64,000 nt of DNA, from positions 214,868-278,867 of the forward strand of contig NZ_KQ948561.1 of assembly GCF_001514125.1 (NCBI RefSeq). Reading direction: 5' to 3'. Positions 27,728-35,753 of this stretch are shown piece after piece; within the stretch, counting starts at the first letter, position 1; every line of letters starts with the position of its first letter. The notes under the pieces were generated by a model, which was not told where the DNA came from, did no database searches, and saw nothing but the letters and a program-made list of their open reading frames with translations. This DNA is from Streptomyces longwoodensis. Lineage in GTDB: Bacteria > Actinomycetota > Actinomycetes > Streptomycetales > Streptomycetaceae. Made by a program: the position numbers and the translations under genes.

Positions 27728-28726
27728 ATGTCCGGGACCTCACCTCTGCGCGCCTGGTGGGCGCACCGTCCGCCCGCTGCCGGGGCCGCCGTGATGGCGA
27801 CCGGCATCCTGTCGGTCGGGCTGCGCCTCACCGGCCACGACCTCCTGTCCCGCCTCGCCCTGCTGGTGACCGCCATCGCCTGGGTCGCGCTGGCGGCGGA
27901 CTTCGTCGTACGGCTGGGGCGCGACCGTGCGCGGTGGCTGGCCGACGCGGGCACGCCGGGGGCGCTGGTGGCCGTGGCGGCCACGACGGTCCTCGGGACC
28001 AGGGTCTCGATGGCGGGCCGGCAGTCGCTCGCCGCGGCGCTGCTGGCGCTGTCGGCGCTGCTCTGGCCCGTGCTGCTGGTGAGCGTCGTACGTCACGTGC
28101 GGCCGCGGATGCCGGGAGCGGTGTTCCTGTGCTGCGTGGCCACCGAGGGGCTCGCCGTGCTCGGGGCGACGCTGGCACGGGCCGACGCGGTGGCGTGGCT
28201 CGCGCACACGGCGCTGGTGTTCTTCTGGCTGGGGCTGCTGCTCTACGTCTTCGCCCTCACCCGTTTCGACCCGCGGCAGATCGCCACGGGGGCCGGTGAC
28301 CACTGGGTGGCCGGCGGGGCCCTCGCGATCTCGGCGCTGGCGGGCACCAAGCTGCTGGGCGCGGACGACGCCGGCCTGTACCTGTGGAACGGCGACGACA
28401 CGCACGTCCTGCGCACCGTCACGGGGGCCCTGCTGGTGCTCGACCTGGCCTGGTACGTGGTCCTGCTGGTCGCGGAGCTGCTGTGGCGGCGCCCCGGCTA
28501 CGACCTGCGCCGCTGGTCCACGGTGTTCCCCCTCGGCATGACGGCCACGGCCACCCTGTCGGTCGCCGCCGCCCTCGACCTGCCCTGGCTCGAAGGGCCG
28601 GGGCAGGTGCTGCTGTGGATCGCGGTCGCGGCCTGGCTGGCCGTGGCGGCGGGAGCGCTCACCACGGCCCGCGCGGCCCTCGCCTCCCACGGGTGGGGGC
28701 CGGCTAGGTCCACAGGACCGCGATGA
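27728..28726 (+). CDS. TDT-family transporter (TehA/SLAC1-like)
   Basis: 332 residues with about nine or ten hydrophobic helices. The early PAAGAAVMATGILSVGLRL matches the first helix of the tellurite-resistance/dicarboxylate (TDT) family, whose members include TehA and plant SLAC1 anion channels; the Phe-gated pore cannot be judged by eye. It would move an anion or C4-dicarboxylate across the membrane. Its 3' end overlaps the opposite-strand membrane protein gene by 23 bases. The substrate is unknown. Confidence 0.8.
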   Translation: MSGTSPLRAWWAHRPPAAGAAVMATGILSVGLRLTGHDLLSRLALLVTAIAWVALAADFVVRLGRDRARWLADAGTPGALVAVAATTVLGTRVSMAGRQSLAAALLALSALLWPVLLVSVVRHVRPRMPGAVFLCCVATEGLAVLGATLARADAVAWLAHTALVFFWLGLLLYVFALTRFDPRQIATGAGDHWVAGGALAISALAGTKLLGADDAGLYLWNGDDTHVLRTVTGALLVLDLAWYVVLLVAELLWRRPGYDLRRWSTVFPLGMTATATLSVAAALDLPWLEGPGQVLLWIAVAAWLAVAAGALTTARAALASHGWGPARSTGPR

Positions 28727-29057
28727 AGATGTTCGCCACGGTCAGCAGGCCCACCAGGCCGAACAGGCCCTTGTCCACCTTCTCGTCGTCGCGCTTCACG
28801 TAGACGAGGCCGAGGATCACGATCAGCAGGGCCAGCTTCACGCCGATCTTGACGTTGTTGACGTGGTGGTCGTCCGCCTGGTTGAGGCCGACCAGGATCA
28901 CGCCGGTGACCAGCATCGTCGCCGCGCCGTGCAGCATGGCGGGAACGAAGCGGGCGGTGCCCCGGCCCATCGCCTTCATCTGGGTCAGGAAGCCGCCGAG
29001 GAGCGCGGCGATGCCGATGATGTGCAGGCCGACGAAGAGATGGATGAGTACGTCCAT
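28704..29057 (-). CDS. Small four-helix membrane protein
   Basis: 117 residues, almost entirely hydrophobic: helices at about 5-25 (LIHLFVGLHIIGIAALLGGFL), 40-60 (MLHGAATMLVTGVILVGL), 70-86 (GVKLALLIVILGLVYV) and 97-115. The loop carries ADDHHVNN. The conserved look and the ATG start support a real gene. I do not recognise a functional family. It overlaps the end of the TDT gene tail to tail by 23 bases. Confidence 0.85.
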   Translation of the reverse strand: MDVLIHLFVGLHIIGIAALLGGFLTQMKAMGRGTARFVPAMLHGAATMLVTGVILVGLNQADDHHVNNVKIGVKLALLIVILGLVYVKRDDEKVDKGLFGLVGLLTVANIFIAVLWT

Positions 29058-29525
29058 GGGGCCGGACTCTAATCAGCCGTCCTGACGCCCCCCGACACCG
29101 GCCCCGTGACAAGCGCCCGCGGCACATCCACCCGCTCGCATATATGCGTCCATAGCAGCGCGCCCCTCCCTTGCGCCTCCCCTTCCCCACATCGGTCACC
29201 GCGCCCCGCGAAGTCGACGCCCCCGGACCTCCGACACGGTCACATGCGGTCCTCCATCGATCCGCTCGTGTCATTTCCGTACATCTCGTTACCGAGCCGA
29301 CACGGACGGGCCTAGCGTCCTCCCCCAGGTGACCGGCTCTCCACCGCCGCCCGGGCCAGGGCGACGGTCGGGCACCACCGCCGAAAGGTCCGGCGGCGCC
29401 CCCGCTCCCCCGTGCGGGGCGTCGCCGGACCCGCCCGCCGTCCCCCCGCGGCCGGGCCCGCACCCCCGGCACCTCGCCCCTCACGAGGGCGGGGAACAGT
29501 CGTACGAAAGGACGTGCAGTCCCAC
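29058..29525. other. Gene-free region upstream of the second NlpC/P60 gene
   Basis: 468 bases with no supported gene. It contains an AT-richer segment near 29140 and around 29270-29290, where the NlpC promoter is likely. I looked for a ydaO riboswitch core like the one at 26229 and did not find one. Confidence 0.6.
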
Positions 29526-30605
29526 GTGGCAGCGCACCGCAAGTCCCGACAGCGCTCGCTCAGCGGCCATACAGTCCGCACCGCGGCCACCCTCGCCCTC
29601 GCCGGCGCGGCCACCGCGACCGCCTTCGACGGCACCGGCCACGCCGAACCGGCACTGACCCCGGCGCAGGTCAAGGCCAAGGTGGACAAGCTCTACCAGG
29701 AGGCGGAGGTCGCCACCGAGAAGTACAACGGCGCCCAGGAGCGGGCACACCAGGCCGAACAGCGGCTGGAGTCGCTGCGGGACGAGGCCGCCCGCAAGGA
29801 ACAGCGGCTCAACTCCGCCCGCGAGGCACTGGGTTACATGGCCGCCGCGCAGTACCGCAGCGCCGGGCTCGACCCGGCCGTGCAACTGGCCCTCTCCGAC
29901 CACCCCGACCAGTACCTCGACGGCGTCGCCCTCGCCGAACGCGCCGGCCACCGCCAGTCGGCCGCCGTCGCCGGCGTCCGCAAGCAGCTGCGGGAGATCG
30001 AGCAGGTGCGCGGCGCCGCCCGCGTCGAACTGGCCGCCCTGAAGACCCGACGGGCCGAACTCCAGCAGCAGAAGAAGACGGTCACCGACAAACTGGACGC
30101 GGCCCGCCGGCTGCTGTCCCGGCTGACCGCGCGGGAACGCGCCCGCTTCGCGGCGGACACCACGGCCCCCGGCGCTTCCGGCCGCGCCTCACGCACCGTG
30201 CCCGGCGCGCGCACCGGCATCGCGGCACCCGGCTCCGCGACCGCCCAGGCGCCCACCTCCCGCGCCGCCGCGGCCGTCGCCTACGCCTACTCCAAGCTCG
30301 GCAGCCCCTACGTGTGGGGCGCGACCGGCCCCAACGCCTTCGACTGCTCGGGCCTCGTCCTGGCCGCCTACCGTTCGGCCGGCGTCTCCCTGCCCCGCAC
30401 CACCTACGCCCAGATCGACGCCGGCCGCCGGGTCTCGCGCTCCGAGCTCCGCCCCGGCGACCTGGTGTTCTTCTACTCCGGCATCAGTCACGTCGGCCTG
30501 TACGTCGGCAACGGCCGGATGATCCACGCCCCGAACCCCTCGGCCCCGGTGCGCATCGCCCCCATCGACGAGATGCCGTTCGCGGGGGCGACCCGGGTGG
30601 CGTGA
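29526..30605 (+). CDS. Secreted NlpC/P60 endopeptidase, paralogue
   Basis: 359 residues. Of two GTGs (29514, 29526) I chose the second: it gives AAHRKSRQRS, aligned with the start of the paralogue at 26405, and the first is only one base from AAAGGA. Signal sequence about 15-45 (TVRTAATLALAGAATATAF). The coiled coil (48-210) parallels the paralogue (KVDKLYQEAEVATEKYN). The NlpC/P60 domain has C274, H322, H334. It should cleave peptidoglycan stem peptides. Unlike its paralogue it has no visible riboswitch, which suggests different control. It converges on the response-regulator gene. Confidence 0.94.
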   Translation: MAAHRKSRQRSLSGHTVRTAATLALAGAATATAFDGTGHAEPALTPAQVKAKVDKLYQEAEVATEKYNGAQERAHQAEQRLESLRDEAARKEQRLNSAREALGYMAAAQYRSAGLDPAVQLALSDHPDQYLDGVALAERAGHRQSAAVAGVRKQLREIEQVRGAARVELAALKTRRAELQQQKKTVTDKLDAARRLLSRLTARERARFAADTTAPGASGRASRTVPGARTGIAAPGSATAQAPTSRAAAAVAYAYSKLGSPYVWGATGPNAFDCSGLVLAAYRSAGVSLPRTTYAQIDAGRRVSRSELRPGDLVFFYSGISHVGLYVGNGRMIHAPNPSAPVRIAPIDEMPFAGATRVA

Positions 30606-30633
30606 GCGGGCCGTGGTGGGCGGCTGCGGCAGC

Positions 30634-31359
30634 TCAGACCAGTCGCCGGGCCGTCGCCCACCGGGTGAGTTCGTGGCGGTTGGACAGCTGGAGCTTGCGC
30701 AGGACCGCCGAGACATGGGACTCGACCGTCTTCACCGAGATGAAGAGCTGCTTGGCGATCTCCTTGTAGGCGTAGCCCCGCGCGATGAGCCGCAGCACCT
30801 CGCGCTCGCGCTGGGTGAGGCGGTCGAGGTCCTCGTCGACCGGCGGGGCGTCCGTGGAGGCGAAGGCGTCCAGCACGAACCCGGCCAGCCGGGGGGAGAA
30901 GACCGCGTCGCCCTCCTGGACCCGGAAGACGGAGTCGATCAGGTCGGAGCCGGTGATCGTCTTGGTGACGTAGCCCCGCGCACCGCCACGGATCACGCCG
31001 ATCACGTCCTCCGCCGCGTCGGAGACCGACAGGGCGAGGAAGCGGACGGGCCGCTCGGCGTCCGCCATCAGCGCGGCGCAGCGGCGCAGCACCTCGACCC
31101 CGCCGCCGCCCGGCAGGTGCACGTCGAGCAGGACGACCTCGGGCCGGGTCGCGGTGATCACCGTGACCGCCTGATCGACGTCCGCGGCCTCCCCCACGAC
31201 CTCCACGCCGGTCTGCTCGGTTCGGCCGATCTCCGCCTGCACCCCCGTGCGGAACATCCGGTGGTCGTCGACGAGGACCACCCGCACATGGCGTCGGCCG
31301 GCGCCGTCGGCTGCCTGCTCCCCCGCCGCCGTCGCGTTCGTCTCGGTCGGATCGCTCAT
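30634..31359 (-). CDS. NarL/LuxR-type response regulator
   Basis: 241 residues. Receiver domain about 24-150: DDH acidic pocket, phosphoacceptor Asp in VVLLDVHLPG, and the Ser/Lys positions in LALSVSD and GYVTKTI. The LuxR helix-turn-helix at about 175-230 has LTQREREVLRLIARGYAYKEIA. It would dimerise and bind DNA when phosphorylated by the adjacent kinase; its ATG overlaps the kinase stop (ATGA). The context, with a PspC-domain kinase and PspC/toastrack membrane proteins, makes it LiaR-like in envelope-stress signalling. Confidence 0.95.
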   Translation of the reverse strand: MSDPTETNATAAGEQAADGAGRRHVRVVLVDDHRMFRTGVQAEIGRTEQTGVEVVGEAADVDQAVTVITATRPEVVLLDVHLPGGGGVEVLRRCAALMADAERPVRFLALSVSDAAEDVIGVIRGGARGYVTKTITGSDLIDSVFRVQEGDAVFSPRLAGFVLDAFASTDAPPVDEDLDRLTQREREVLRLIARGYAYKEIAKQLFISVKTVESHVSAVLRKLQLSNRHELTRWATARRLV

Positions 31360-32684
31360 GACGTCTTCTCCGCCCTCTCCATCTCCAGCTCGACCTCCGT
31401 GCCGCCGTCGGGCACCGCCCGCAGCCGCGCCGTACCGCCGTTGCGCTCCATACGGCCGATGATCGATTCTCTGACACCCATGCGGTCGGCGGGTATGGAG
31501 TCGAGATCGAAGCCGGGACCCCGGTCGCGGACGGACACGAAGACCGTCCTCCCCTCGACTTCGGCGTAGACCTGTACGGCGCCGCCCTCGCCACCGTACT
31601 TGGCAGCGTTGACCATCGCTTCGCGCGCGGCCTGCATCTGTGCCGCGATCCCCTCGTCGAGCGGGCAGTCACCGACGACCACGACCTCGATGGGCACCCC
31701 GTGCTTGTCCTCGACCTCGGCGGCGTTGCGCCGGACCGCGTCGGCGAGGGTGGCCGGCTCGTCGGCCTCGTCCTTGCCGGTGCCCTCCGGCTTGTACAGC
31801 CAGGTGCGCAGGTCACGCTCCTGGGCCCGGGCGAGGCGGCGCACCTCCGCGGCGTTCTCCGCGTTGCGCTGGATCAGGGTCAGGGTGTGCAGCACCGAGT
31901 CGTGCACGTGGGCCGCCACCTCCGCCCGCTCCTGGGCGCGGATGCGCATCAGCCGCTCCTCGGACAGGTCCTGGGTCATCCGCACCAGGTACGGTCCGGC
32001 GAGCAGGGTGATGCCGACGAGGACCGCGAGCGCCGCCTGGAGGACCGAGCCGAGGTGGGCGACCGAGCCCTGGAGGACGAAGACCCCCGAGACACCGGCG
32101 GTGACCAGCAGGACGCCGCCGACCGTGCGTAGCAGGGTGAGCGTGCGTCTGCGGCGCCCGACCTCGGCCCAGCGGGCCCGGCGGGCGTTGTCCGCCTGCC
32201 GCCACACCAGCGCGACACCGGCGCCGACGAGGACGGCCGGCAGGAGGTAGGCCTTGGCACCGTTGCCCAGGTTGACGTTGCCGACGAAGACCACGGCGAC
32301 GACGACCATGAGGAGCAGGGCGACAATCTGGCCCTTGTCCGGCTTGCGGGCCACGAGTCTGCGGCGGCCGTCGGGGGACGTCTCGGTGGTCACCAGGGAC
32401 GGTGGCCGCTGCGCCTCCACCCCGCCGACGCCGAGCGGCACGAAGAACCAGAAGGCCGCGTACAGCAGCGCCCCGAGCCCGTCCGCCATGAACAGGCCGA
32501 CGAACACCAGCCGCACCCAGATCACGGGCAGTCCGAGGTGCCCGGCGAGCCCCCGCGCCACACCACCCAGCCAGCGTCCGTCGCTGCTGCGGTAGAGCTT
32601 GCGCGGCGGCCGCGGTTCGACGAGTGGCGCAGTGGCGGCTTCCGGCATGCCAACGATGGTCACACGGCGGGCGGGCCGGGGCAT
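31356..32684 (-). CDS. PspC-domain sensor histidine kinase, LiaS/DesK type
   Basis: About 442 residues. I chose ATG 32684 because GGGGGAG stands seven bases upstream; ATG 32648 is the alternative. A PspC domain comes first (KLYRSSDGRWLGGVARGLAGHLG then a TM helix), then about four more TM helices. The HisKA_3 dimerisation helix contains the phosphoacceptor His in AEVAAHVHDSVLHTLTLIQ. The HATPase_c domain has EAMVNAAKYGG (N box) and VRDRGPGFDLD (G box). It senses the envelope and phosphorylates the overlapping response regulator. It is divergent from a PspC-toastrack gene. Confidence 0.93.
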   Translation of the reverse strand: MPRPARRVTIVGMPEAATAPLVEPRPPRKLYRSSDGRWLGGVARGLAGHLGLPVIWVRLVFVGLFMADGLGALLYAAFWFFVPLGVGGVEAQRPPSLVTTETSPDGRRRLVARKPDKGQIVALLLMVVVAVVFVGNVNLGNGAKAYLLPAVLVGAGVALVWRQADNARRARWAEVGRRRRTLTLLRTVGGVLLVTAGVSGVFVLQGSVAHLGSVLQAALAVLVGITLLAGPYLVRMTQDLSEERLMRIRAQERAEVAAHVHDSVLHTLTLIQRNAENAAEVRRLARAQERDLRTWLYKPEGTGKDEADEPATLADAVRRNAAEVEDKHGVPIEVVVVGDCPLDEGIAAQMQAAREAMVNAAKYGGEGGAVQVYAEVEGRTVFVSVRDRGPGFDLDSIPADRMGVRESIIGRMERNGGTARLRAVPDGGTEVELEMERAEKTS

Positions 32685-32781
32685 CAGGGTTCTCCCCCGA
32701 GACGCCCCTGATCTGGAGCGCCGCCGCGCCTCGAACGCCTCCCGGCCCCGCCTCAGGGCCGATCTCAGGGTCCGACCAGGG
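32684..32781. promoter_or_regulatory. Cluster of TCAGGG motifs between kinase and PspC genes
   Basis: TCAGGG occurs at 32684-32689, 32753-32758 and 32765-32770, CCAGGG at 32776-32781, and the inverse CCCTGA at 32706-32711. The right-hand three repeat every 11-12 bases. This is a possible operator array for the response regulator. Confidence 0.45.
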
Positions 32782-32826
32782 TCGTTCCGACTGCCGCGAC
32801 GGCGCCTCGCCCGCCACCATGGACTC

Positions 32827-34554
32827 ATGACGGATCACCAGCACGCCGGGGACGCCGTGCCCGACGGGGGCGCCGCGTCCGACGCGGCCACCTCGTCCTC
32901 GCCGGCGACGCCCGGCGCCGCGGGTGAGGAACCGCGCGCGCACGAGCGGGCGGGCGGGCGCGCGGAAGAAGGGGTGTCCGCGGGGCCCGGAGCGGGTGGG
33001 TCCGGTGCCGGTGGAGAGAGGGGTGCGTCCGAGGGGGCGGGCCGGGGTGGGGAGGCGAGCGTGGGTGAGCAGAGGGTGAGGGACGGGGTGGCAGCGGACA
33101 CCGGAGCGGGTTCCGCGGGTGCGGGTTCCGCAGGGACGGGTTCCGCCGGAGCGGGTTCCGCCGGGTCGGGTCCCAGAGGAGCAGGTTCCGTCGGGTCAGG
33201 TCCCGGGGCCCGGCACACGGACGGTGACGGCGGAGGGGCGACCGCGTCGAGCGGTGTCGCGGGGGGCGCACCGGGGGCACCGCACCACTTCCGGCGGGAC
33301 CGGGAGCACAAGATGCTCGCCGGGGTCTGCGCGGGACTGGGACGGCAGTGCGACATGGACCCGGTGATCTTCCGGATCACCCTGGCCGTGCTGTCCGCGA
33401 CCGGCGGCATAGGACTGATCTTCTACGGCTTCGCCTGGCTCTTCGTGCCCTTCGCGGACGACGACCAGAACGAGGTGCGCCGGCTGCTCACCGGCCGGGT
33501 GGACGGCCAGGCGCTGACCGCGGTGCTGTTCGCGCTGGTCGGCTGCGGGGTGTTCCTGACGATGCTGAGCAACGGCGGGGTGCTGACCTTCGCCGTGATC
33601 CTCTCCCTGCTCCTGGCCGGCGCCGGGTACTGGTCGCAGCGGCGCGGGGCGCCCGACCCCGACCCGCTGGCCGCGCAGGCCGTCGCCGACGCCCCGCCCG
33701 AGGCCCAGGCGCCGCCCGTGCCGGCCGCCTACCCGTCCTGGTGGCGCGAGCCGATAGTGAAGGACGGCACGCACGTCGGGGGCACCGGGTACCTGTGGGG
33801 CCCGCGGGACTCCCGCGACCACGACATCCTCGGGGCGGTCGACATCGGCCTCGACCCGTCGTACCCCCACCGCCGCGAGGCGGTGGGGGTACCTCACCAG
33901 CAGGCGGCGCGCAGAGCACGCGGCCCCCGCTGGATCGGTGGCTGGCTGTTCCTGCTGGCGCTGCTGGCGGGTGGCCTGACCAGCCGACTGGTCTGGGACG
34001 ACCACCCACTCGGCACCAGCCTGCAGGCCGGCCTGTCGGTGGCGCTGATCGTGCTGGGCATGGGCATCGCGGTCAGCTCCTTCCTGGGGCGGACCGGCGC
34101 CGGGTCGGTGTTCCTGGCGATCGTCACGGCGGGCCTGCTGGCCGGTTCGACTGCACTGCCCCGGGACATCAGCACCCACTGGACGACCACCACGTGGCGG
34201 CCGGCCGCGGTGGCGGACCTGCGCCCGTCGTACGACCTCGGCACCGGCGACGCCACGCTGGACCTGTCCCGGCTGAGACCGGCCGCGGGACAGGCGCTGA
34301 GCACCCAGGCCGAGGTGGGACTGGGCCGGCTGCGGGTCGTCGTGCCGAAGGACGTGACGGTGAGACTGACGATCGACGTGGGCCTGGGCGACATCCAGCT
34401 GCCGGGGGACGACCAGAAGGACGTGGACGTGCAGCCCGACAAGCACAAGCAGGTGACGCTGACGCCCGTCACGCGCGGCGGGAACACCGGGACGCTCGAC
34501 CTGGATCTCCAGGTCGGTGCGGGACAGGCGGAGGTGAGCCGTGCTGCGTCATGA
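32827..34554 (+). CDS. PspC-domain membrane protein with toastrack-like C-terminus
   Basis: 575 residues. Residues 1-150 are low complexity, with GAGSAG-type repeats over 15-base DNA repeats (33105-33205). The PspC domain (about 155-215) reads FRRDREHKMLAGVCAGLGRQ and continues into a TM helix. Three or four further TM helices follow. The C-terminus is beta-rich, of the LiaF/toastrack type (VTVRLTIDVGLGDIQLPGDD). This is the membrane sensor expected to work with the divergent kinase-regulator pair. No clear ribosome site precedes the ATG at 32827. The small gene at 34541 overlaps its end by 14 bases. Confidence 0.88.
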   Translation: MTDHQHAGDAVPDGGAASDAATSSSPATPGAAGEEPRAHERAGGRAEEGVSAGPGAGGSGAGGERGASEGAGRGGEASVGEQRVRDGVAADTGAGSAGAGSAGTGSAGAGSAGSGPRGAGSVGSGPGARHTDGDGGGATASSGVAGGAPGAPHHFRRDREHKMLAGVCAGLGRQCDMDPVIFRITLAVLSATGGIGLIFYGFAWLFVPFADDDQNEVRRLLTGRVDGQALTAVLFALVGCGVFLTMLSNGGVLTFAVILSLLLAGAGYWSQRRGAPDPDPLAAQAVADAPPEAQAPPVPAAYPSWWREPIVKDGTHVGGTGYLWGPRDSRDHDILGAVDIGLDPSYPHRREAVGVPHQQAARRARGPRWIGGWLFLLALLAGGLTSRLVWDDHPLGTSLQAGLSVALIVLGMGIAVSSFLGRTGAGSVFLAIVTAGLLAGSTALPRDISTHWTTTTWRPAAVADLRPSYDLGTGDATLDLSRLRPAAGQALSTQAEVGLGRLRVVVPKDVTVRLTIDVGLGDIQLPGDDQKDVDVQPDKHKQVTLTPVTRGGNTGTLDLDLQVGAGQAEVSRAAS

Positions 34555-34846
34555 GTTCCGGCCGGGCCGGCTGGTCGCGGGCACGTTCTTCGTCCTCGCG
34601 GGCGTCACGTTCGCGGGCGACGCGGGCGGCCTGTGGGACACACCGTGGTTCGCGATGATCCCGATCGTCGTGGTCGGCCTCGTCCTGGCCGCCGTGACGG
34701 CGCTGCTGGCCGGGGGCATACGCAGGCGCCGCCGGGGGACGGACGGCGGCGAGGGCGGTACCTCGGGCGGACGCGGTGCCTCCGCCGGGGCCGAGGGTCG
34801 TGGCGGGGCTACGGCGACTGGGGCGTGGAGGGGGCCGACGGGCTGA
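34541..34846 (+). CDS. Small two-helix membrane protein coupled to PspC protein
   Basis: 101 residues from GTG, overlapping the PspC-toastrack gene by 14 bases and so probably translationally coupled. Two hydrophobic helices (LVAGTFFVLAGVTFAGDAGG and FAMIPIVVVGLVLAAVTALLAGG), then an Arg cluster (RRRRRG) and a Gly/Ala tail. Positive-inside topology puts both ends in the cytoplasm. No family was recognised. It is likely an accessory of the envelope-stress module. Confidence 0.8.
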   Translation: MLRHEFRPGRLVAGTFFVLAGVTFAGDAGGLWDTPWFAMIPIVVVGLVLAAVTALLAGGIRRRRRGTDGGEGGTSGGRGASAGAEGRGGATATGAWRGPTG

Positions 34847-34951
34847 GGGGCGGGCTCGGCCGGCCCAGGCCCAGGGAGCGGGCGCACCCCGTCCAGGGGA
34901 TCCGTCGAGGCTGCGACGGACGTCCGTGGGGGCGCGCGGGCGGTCGGCGCG

Positions 34952-35024
34952 GGCTGCGCATGGGCAGTCGACGCCAGGCTACGCACGGGCGGTCGACGCC
35001 AGGCTGCGCGTGGGCGACGCCGCC
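34952..35024 (+). repeat. 25-bp tandem repeat, about 3 copies
   Basis: Units at 34952-34976, 34977-35001 and 35002-35024 (truncated), core GGCTGCGCATGGGCAGTCGA with small changes. It lies in the gap between the small membrane protein and DoxX. Confidence 0.75.
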
Positions 35025-35037
35025 ACCCAGCGAAACG

Positions 35038-35070
35038 GTCTGCGCCGGGCCTTGCCGGCCCGGCGCAGAC
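35038..35070. terminator. Bidirectional terminator
   Basis: A perfect 14-bp stem (35038-35051 with 35057-35070), 5-base loop, between the PspC operon and the convergent DoxX gene. Confidence 0.85.
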
Positions 35071-35090
35071 GCTCAGCCGTCCGCCACGGC

Positions 35091-35621
35091 TCAGTACGTA
35101 CCCGCTCGCCGTCGCCGTCGGGCTCGCAGGGCCGCGTCCAGGGAGAGGACCGGGGCCCCGGCGAGGACCAGCGGCAGCCAGGCCATCAGGTAGGCGAGGT
35201 CGTTGCCGTAGTAGTAGGGGTCGGAGGCCCAGCTGACGGTCAGCCACAGGCTGAGGGAGATGAGCGCTCCGCCGAGGGCGGCGAGGCGGGAGAAGAGGCC
35301 GAGGAGGGTGCCGATGCCGACGGCGAGTTCGCCGAAGGCCATGGCGTAGCCGAAGGCGGGTGGGTTCTTCAGGGCGAAGTCGACCAGGGCGGGGATGGCC
35401 GAGGAGTCGCGGACGGCGCGCATGGTCTCGCCGATGGAGCCGGCGCCGGAGTCCTTCATGAAGGAGCTGGAGGTGAGCTTGTCCAGGCCCGCGTAGATGA
35501 ACGTGACGCCGAGGAAGACCCGGAGGGGGACGAGGGCGTAGCGGGTGGCGGTGTCGCGCCAGTCCCGGTGGCCGCTGTCGAGGTAGGGGGTGTGGGTGTC
35601 GGTCCGCATGCTGTGAGTCAT
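35091..35621 (-). CDS. DoxX family membrane protein
   Basis: 176 residues with four TM helices. The DoxX signature is seen in LVPLRVFLGVTFIYAGLDKLTSSSF and GYAMAFGELAVGIGTLLGLFSRLAALGGALISLSL. Family members are associated with thiosulfate:quinone oxidoreductase or with redox stress complexes (mycobacterial DoxX with SodA and SseA), but many are uncharacterised. Single gene with its own terminator. Confidence 0.9.
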   Translation of the reverse strand: MTHSMRTDTHTPYLDSGHRDWRDTATRYALVPLRVFLGVTFIYAGLDKLTSSSFMKDSGAGSIGETMRAVRDSSAIPALVDFALKNPPAFGYAMAFGELAVGIGTLLGLFSRLAALGGALISLSLWLTVSWASDPYYYGNDLAYLMAWLPLVLAGAPVLSLDAALRARRRRRAGTY

Positions 35622-35753
35622 CTCCCGTAGCCGCCTCTCGCCCGCTGGGATGAGCCCTCACCAGACACTACGCACGAAAGGGGCGGTGCGCTCAAGGGAA
35701 CGGTGGACGGATCGGGTGGCTGCCGCCCTCGGGACGGTTGCCCTTCGCGGGTG

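Noticed and set aside
29058..29525. A second ydaO riboswitch before the NlpC/P60 paralogue
   Set aside because: The conserved GGGGTGAAT and CAGCTAACC cores are absent.
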